From Clostridia bacterium (GTDB taxonomy: Bacteria; Bacillota; Clostridia; Oscillospirales; CAG-272): a stretch of DNA of 64,000 nt. A program made the translations under genes and the position numbers. The notes under the pieces are model-generated. The model was not told where the DNA came from, searched no databases, and saw nothing but the letters and a program-made list of their open reading frames with translations. Within the stretch, counting starts at the first letter, position 1. Every line of letters begins with the position of its first letter. The stretch covers positions 17,144-81,143 of the forward strand of contig JAFQEJ010000009.1 of assembly GCA_017399105.1 (NCBI GenBank), given 5' to 3'. This document shows, in pieces, positions 59,905-64,000 of this stretch.

Positions 59905-60387
59905 ATGAAGAGAATCCGAAAGCTGATCTGTATCGTTTTATCCATTGCCATGCTGCTGATCTTGCCTGTCTCGGCGGATAGTAATGGATCTTCCGGAAGT
60001 TATGAATTAACATGTGAAGATCGCTCAGTAACGATTTATTATAGTTCATCTGCCGGCGGAACGGAAGGTTATGGTCATACTGGTTCAACAATGGACGGCT
60101 ATCTCTCAACATCATCTGAAGCGTATTTTACAACTTATAATTATACCGAAACAAAATATGGTTCAGATAGCAGCAGTGTTTACGGTTCAGTATGTATAGC
60201 AAGACCGCAATATTCGGATGACAGCGGAAATACCTATTATGCAAGAAGTGTTTATTCGTCGCACAGTTATTATGCTACAGATATGGGCGCTTGGAACGGA
60301 AGCTCTGATGATAGTGTAACTGTAGGTGTAAATTCATACGGCGATATTTATTTCACTGGGACAACATCATACGTATACAATCAATAA
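59905..60387 (+). CDS. Secreted Ser/Tyr/Thr-rich protein, unknown function
   Basis: 160 residues from ATG 59905 (AGGAGG upstream). Signal peptide KLICIVLSIAMLLILPVSA, then a low-complexity Ser/Gly/Tyr/Thr-rich mature part with only two Cys. The predicted character is an extended beta protein; I recognise no family. Its codons and base content are more AT-rich than the surrounding GH4 and typA genes, suggesting a separate origin. It precedes a lipoprotein of similar composition. Confidence 0.65.
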   Translation: MKRIRKLICIVLSIAMLLILPVSADSNGSSGSYELTCEDRSVTIYYSSSAGGTEGYGHTGSTMDGYLSTSSEAYFTTYNYTETKYGSDSSSVYGSVCIARPQYSDDSGNTYYARSVYSSHSYYATDMGAWNGSSDDSVTVGVNSYGDIYFTGTTSYVYNQ

Positions 60388-60392
60388 AATTA

Positions 60393-60426
60393 TGGGGGTT
60401 GTTGCATATATATGTGACAACCCCTT
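60393..60426 (+). terminator. Dispersed palindrome copy 6 (diverged)
   Basis: GGGGGTTGTTGCATATATATGTGACAACCCC-type stem, five bases after the stop codon of the secreted protein and just before the next gene; it may act as an attenuating terminator. Confidence 0.6.
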
Positions 60427-60440
60427 ATGGGGACTTGCAT

Positions 60441-61604
60441 ATGAGAGCTATACAAAAGATAATAATATGTATTTTTTGCTTTGTGTTAATAATACATATA
60501 ACAGCTTGTAATGAAGAAGTCGATGATACTGTAAAGACAGATATATCACAGATGTACTTCTACTTCTTTTCGCAAAAAATCAATGCACAGACCGGTGCTG
60601 TGACAACGATTTGCCTTGATCCGCTCTGTGAGCATACGGTGGAGGTTTGTCCTACCTACGGAATATATAAATATGGAAGCCCGGCTGCCCGCTACGGTAC
60701 AAAGATTATGTTCTTCCAAACCGTTGTGGAGGAGGATAAAGCTTCTCCAAATCCTCTTGCACAGATCCGGCGATCGGCATTTTCTACCTTTGATTTGCTG
60801 ACAAATAAGGTTACCAGGCACTATCTTCTGCCGCAGAAGCAGATGACCTCCTACAAGGTGTACAATGAATATGTTTTCCTTGTTGTAGAGGCACCTCCCG
60901 AGGATATAAAAAATCCGACAGCAGAGGATTTTATCACACAAACCATGATTATAAACACAGATACAGGTGATATTACATCCTGTCCCAATGTAGCCGGCTG
61001 GAATAAAATTCTGCTTTATGACGGAAGTACAATCTACTATGCCGATTATGCTGACAAATATCATATGCTTGACGTAAGCAGCGGTGAGGATGTTATTGCA
61101 GAGCACAGTGCATTACCCGAAGCGGCAAGGAAGGAGACCTTCTACACTTACACCGAAGAGGGGACGTTTGGCAAGAATGAAGAGGGTGAAATGGAGCTTT
61201 TGCTGCCCGGGGTTCAGGGAACCATTCGTGTGGGCGACCGACTGGTTTATCCGGTTATCATGCCCGAACACGCTGACAGCTTTAAGCCTTTTAAGACACC
61301 ATATCACTACTTTGATCTCTGGACAAGCGCGCTTGACGGTACCGATCAAAAGCTTGTATTTGATAATCCCGGTAATATTGCATTTTATCAGGGAATAAAT
61401 CAGGATGCTCAGATTGCGGGAAACTATATCGGTATGGAGTGTGTTGAATATACCACCAATGATGCCGGCGAAAAAGTGCTCCTTCACTCGGTAAATACCG
61501 ATGGCTATGCTTCATATCTCATCATTGATATGACCACCGGCGAATATAAAACTGTGGCGGTTGAGCAGATCGGTGAAAAAATGACAACTGCTCACGCACA
61601 ATAA
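60441..61604 (+). CDS. Lipoprotein with CxDPLCxH motif, unknown function
   Basis: 387 residues from ATG 60441 (GGGGA upstream; the open frame begins earlier inside the terminator). The signal peptide ends with lipobox ITAC (Cys about 23). TTICLDPLCEHTVEVCP carries three spaced Cys and a His; relatives with this Cys pattern occur in Clostridia surface proteins. The remainder has repeated beta-strand segments like a propeller (TFDLLTNKVTRHYLL, IINTDTGDITSCPNV, IIDMTTGEYKTV). Function unknown. AT-rich like the preceding gene. Confidence 0.7.
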   Translation: MRAIQKIIICIFCFVLIIHITACNEEVDDTVKTDISQMYFYFFSQKINAQTGAVTTICLDPLCEHTVEVCPTYGIYKYGSPAARYGTKIMFFQTVVEEDKASPNPLAQIRRSAFSTFDLLTNKVTRHYLLPQKQMTSYKVYNEYVFLVVEAPPEDIKNPTAEDFITQTMIINTDTGDITSCPNVAGWNKILLYDGSTIYYADYADKYHMLDVSSGEDVIAEHSALPEAARKETFYTYTEEGTFGKNEEGEMELLLPGVQGTIRVGDRLVYPVIMPEHADSFKPFKTPYHYFDLWTSALDGTDQKLVFDNPGNIAFYQGINQDAQIAGNYIGMECVEYTTNDAGEKVLLHSVNTDGYASYLIIDMTTGEYKTVAVEQIGEKMTTAHAQ

Positions 61605-61610
61605 CTCCAA

Positions 61611-61640
61611 AGAGGATGGCGATGGCTGTCCTCTTTTCTC
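61611..61640 (+). terminator. Terminator of the AT-rich pair (family 2)
   Basis: AGAGGATGGC-GATG-GCTGTCCTCT followed by TTTCTC. It matches the hairpins near 40076 and 59694. Confidence 0.85.
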
Positions 61641-61737
61641 TTCCCCTCCAAAATCACCCCCTTTCTCCGCCGTTAATTTTGTGCATTTTTTTGCTCAAAA
61701 TCACACATTTTCTCTTTTAAAATCACGCTTTTTGTGA

Positions 61738-61743
61738 TATAAT
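61738..61743 (+). promoter_or_regulatory. Extended -10 element before typA
   Basis: TGTGATATAAT: a perfect TATAAT with extended TG at 61735; no good -35 hexamer is seen. Confidence 0.6.
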
Positions 61744-61787
61744 AAATTGTTAAGATATGATTTTATAAAAAAGAGGAGAATACAACT

Positions 61788-63611
61788 TTGGTACGCGAAG
61801 ATTTAAGAAACGTAGCCATCATCGCACACGTAGACCACGGCAAGACCACCCTCGTCGACGAAATGCTCAAGCAGGGCGGCGTCTACAGAGAAAATCAGGA
61901 AACCGAAGACCGCGTCATGGATAGTAATGCCATCGAGCGCGAGCGCGGCATCACCATCCTTGCAAAGAACACCGCCGTTCATTATGAAGGCGTCAAAATC
62001 AACATCATCGACACCCCCGGCCACGCCGACTTCAGCGGCGAGGTGGAGCGCATCCTCAAAATGGTAAACGGCGTTCTCCTTCTGGTTGATGCGGCAGAAG
62101 GTCCCATGCCTCAGACCCGCTTCGTTCTTCAGAAGGCACTGGAGCTCAATCACAAGGTTATCGTTGTCATCAACAAGATCGACAAGCCGGACGCACGTCT
62201 CGAAGAGGTGGAGGAAGAGGTTCTCGAGCTCCTTCTCGAGCTGGATGCCACCGACGAGCAGCTCGACTCGCCCATGATTTTCTGCTCGGGCAGAGCCGGC
62301 ACCGCCGCACTCTCTCCCTTTGAGCAGGGCGTCGATCTGAAGCCTCTCTTCAACACCATCCTCGAATATATTCCCGCACCCGAGGGCGAGCCGGAAGAAC
62401 CTCTCCAGCTCCTCGTATCCTCCATCGACTACAACGATTATGTGGGACGCATCGGCATCGGCAGAATCGAAAACGGCAGAATCCGCCCCGGTCAGGAGGT
62501 TGCGGTCACCAACTATCACAACCCCGGCGTTGTCAAGCGCACCAAGGTGGTATCCCTCTACCAGTTCGACGGTCTGCGCCGCACAAACTGTGAGGAAGCC
62601 ATCCCCGGCGACATCGTCTGCTTCTCGGGAGCCGAAGATATCACCATCGGCGATACCCTCTGCGCCGTCGATGCGCCAAATCCCCTTCCCTTCGTCAAGA
62701 TCAGTGAGCCCACCCTTGAGATGACCTTCTCGGTTAACGATTCCCCCTTCGCAGGCAAGGAGGGCAAATTTGTCACCAGCCGCCAGATCCGCGCCCGTCT
62801 TTATAACGAGCTGCTCAAGGATGTTTCCCTGCGCGTCTCGGACGGCGAGACCACCGACAGCTTCAAGGTTGCAGGCAGAGGCGAAATGCATCTCTCCATC
62901 CTCATCGAAAACATGCGCCGCGAAGGCTACGAGCTTGCGGTCAGCACCCCTCACGTTATTATGAAGGAGATTGACGGCGTTCTCTGCGAGCCGATTGAGC
63001 GCGTCTTTATCGACGTATCCGAGGAATACACCGGTGCGGTCATGGAAAAGCTGGGCGCACGCAAGGCGGAGCTTGTCACCATGGAGCTGAAGGGAAGCCG
63101 CATGAAGATCATCTATCTTATTCCTTCCCGCTGTCTCTTCGGTTACCGCAGCCAGTTCCTCACCGACACCCGCGGAGAGGGCATCATCAACTCCACCTTT
63201 GAAGGCTACGAGCCCTATAAGGGCGACATCACCGCCCGCTGGACAGGCTCACTTGTAGCAAGCGAGGACGGCGAATCCACCTCCTACGGTCTCTTCAACA
63301 CCCAGGAGCGCGGCATCATGTTCATCGGCCCGGCAACTCCCGTCTACGAGGGCATGATCGTGGGCGAATCTCCCAAGGTAGGCGACATCGCGGTCAACGT
63401 CTGCAAGCAGAAGCACCTCACCGCCATCCGCTCCTCGGGTGCAGACGAAGCACTTCGCCTTGTCACTCCCAAGATCATGGGTCTCGAGGAAGCCATTGAG
63501 TTTATCGCTCCCGACGAGCTGATGGAAGTCACCCCCAAATCCATCCGACTCCGCAAAAAGATCCTCGACACCGCCAACCGCCTCAAAGCCCAGGCAAAAT
63601 TAAAGAAATAA
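61788..63611 (+). CDS. typA: Translational GTPase TypA/BipA
   Basis: 607 residues. G1 [10 protein letters not shown] (about 12-21), G2 with [13 protein letters not shown]3 DTPGHADF, G4 NKIDKPDA are intact. EF-G-like domains II, III and V follow, and the TypA-specific C-terminal domain ends with [15 protein letters not shown]. It binds ribosomes under stress and at low temperature. The start is a TTG at 61788 with GAGGAG nine bases upstream; the next codon begins VREDLRN, the family start. Confidence 0.97.
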   Translation: MVREDLRNVAIIAHVDHGKTTLVDEMLKQGGVYRENQETEDRVMDSNAIERERGITILAKNTAVHYEGVKINIIDTPGHADFSGEVERILKMVNGVLLLVDAAEGPMPQTRFVLQKALELNHKVIVVINKIDKPDARLEEVEEEVLELLLELDATDEQLDSPMIFCSGRAGTAALSPFEQGVDLKPLFNTILEYIPAPEGEPEEPLQLLVSSIDYNDYVGRIGIGRIENGRIRPGQEVAVTNYHNPGVVKRTKVVSLYQFDGLRRTNCEEAIPGDIVCFSGAEDITIGDTLCAVDAPNPLPFVKISEPTLEMTFSVNDSPFAGKEGKFVTSRQIRARLYNELLKDVSLRVSDGETTDSFKVAGRGEMHLSILIENMRREGYELAVSTPHVIMKEIDGVLCEPIERVFIDVSEEYTGAVMEKLGARKAELVTMELKGSRMKIIYLIPSRCLFGYRSQFLTDTRGEGIINSTFEGYEPYKGDITARWTGSLVASEDGESTSYGLFNTQERGIMFIGPATPVYEGMIVGESPKVGDIAVNVCKQKHLTAIRSSGADEALRLVTPKIMGLEEAIEFIAPDELMEVTPKSIRLRKKILDTANRLKAQAKLKK

Positions 63612-63786
63612 GCGCCTTGCAGGCGCGCGGCCTGTATCGGCGGTCGGTTGCACCGACAGGCAATATCAGCGTCAGGTATACAAAACTGTACATGTATACC
63701 CCGAGGGGAGAGGTATACGAAACCACTTTGGTATATCTCAAAGTGGGAGCCATACGAAAGGTAGGGGACACCGCCCTCGGTGTCCC
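63612..63786. repeat. Array of five hairpins after typA
   Basis: Five consecutive perfect stems: GCGCCT-TGC-AGGCGC, GTCGGT-TGC-ACCGAC, GGTATAC...GTATACC (63676-63701), CCACTTTG...CAAAGTGG (63723-63746) and GGGACACCG-CCCT-CGGTGTCCC (63765-63786). No coding potential is credible here. Confidence 0.75.
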
Positions 63787-63859
63787 GCTCATGGGCAACA
63801 AGATATCCTTTCACCTCTATTGCCTTTTTCCCCATCAAACCAAACAACTCATATCAAAA

Positions 63860-63892
63860 GGGGCTGTTGCAAATGAAAATTTGCAACAGCCC
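63860..63892. terminator. Dispersed palindrome copy 7
   Basis: GGGGCTGTTGCAAAT and ATTTGCAACAGCCC with a short loop; a variant of the GGGACTGTCGCAT family. Confidence 0.7.
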
Positions 63893-63894
63893 AG

Positions 63895-64000
63895 CCACAA
63901 AATTTTCGATTTTGTGGCGTATATTGATTGGTTCCAGGGCGTAAAACGCCCTGGAATGGCGGTCTTTGACCGTCAAAATCAATATTCAAGGGACTGTCGC
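63895..64000. repeat. Composite repeat, cut by the window edge
   Basis: CCACAAAA...TTTTGTGG, then ATATTGATT (63921-63929), the hairpin CCAGGGCG-TAAAA-CGCCCTGG, GGTC-TTT-GACC, AATCAATAT (63977-63985) and the start of another GGGACTGTCGC palindrome. The ends match the elements at 44035-44099 and 46082. Confidence 0.75.

Noticed and set aside
63344..63847. 167-residue minus-strand frame at the end of typA
   Set aside because: It overlaps typA antisense and the hairpin array, and has no ribosome site or family features.

Overview
This window looks like chromosomal DNA of a Gram-positive anaerobe of the class Clostridia, probably a carbohydrate-feeding gut-type lineage. The evidence is strong AGGAGG ribosome sites, many canonical TTGACA/TATAAT promoters, NrdR, FtsK/SpoIIIE, UppP, MltG, a probable (Re)-citrate synthase-type enzyme, and several secreted solute-binding lipoproteins alongside glycosidases. 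Family or genus cannot be fixed from the sequence alone. There is no rRNA operon, CRISPR array, transposase or complete prophage.

Layout. 0-3 kb (minus): edge of a lipoprotein gene, an SGNH hydrolase and a CNNM/CorC-type membrane protein with a long structured leader. 3-6 kb (plus): nrdR, tRNA-Thr and tRNA-Tyr, then an AT-rich islet with a frameshifted four-helix-bundle gene and a GNAT-ParB fusion, then a second GNAT. 6-10.3 kb: decayed sequence, an ABC exporter pair and a lone holin-like protein (minus). 10.5-21.1 kb (plus): two tandem subtilases, a radical SAM protein, a flavin reductase-like protein and two tandem solute-binding lipoproteins. 21.1-22.5 kb: three small XRE regulators divergent from a SLOG-family gene. 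22.5-41.6 kb (mostly minus): housekeeping and envelope genes (azlCD, citrate synthase-like, ahcY, mltG, 5-formyl-THF cyclo-ligase, tmk, ftsK, uppP, an Rrf2 regulator and others). 41.8-48.4 kb: a GH2 glycosidase, an XRE-ADP-ribosylglycohydrolase fusion, a second ADP-ribosylglycohydrolase and an AraC regulator. 48.5-53.4 kb (minus): exonuclease, methyltransferase, degenerate methylglyoxal synthase, MinD-like ATPase, pfkA. 53.9-63.6 kb (all plus): rbfA, nrnA-like, truB, a solute-binding lipoprotein, a GH4 glycosidase, two low-GC secreted proteins and typA.

Two aspects stand out. First, the 0.5-kb gap between pfkA and rbfA holds a cluster of DnaA-box-like nonamers next to an AT-rich stretch. Transcription also switches there from mostly minus (23 of the 28 genes between 22.5 and 53.4 kb) to entirely plus (8 of 8 to the right edge), so it is a candidate replication origin or DnaA-binding locus. 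Second, the intergenic DNA is rich in short hairpin elements: a dispersed GGGACTGTCGCAT palindrome used as a terminator, composite BIME-like elements, an inverted pair flanking ftsK, and a 49-bp tandem array copied from the 3' end of ftsK.

The carbohydrate genes (four orphan solute-binding lipoproteins sharing a calcium-loop motif, GH2, GH4, a CBM9-like surface protein, SGNH esterase) suggest glycan scavenging. No ABC permease for those binding proteins lies in the window.
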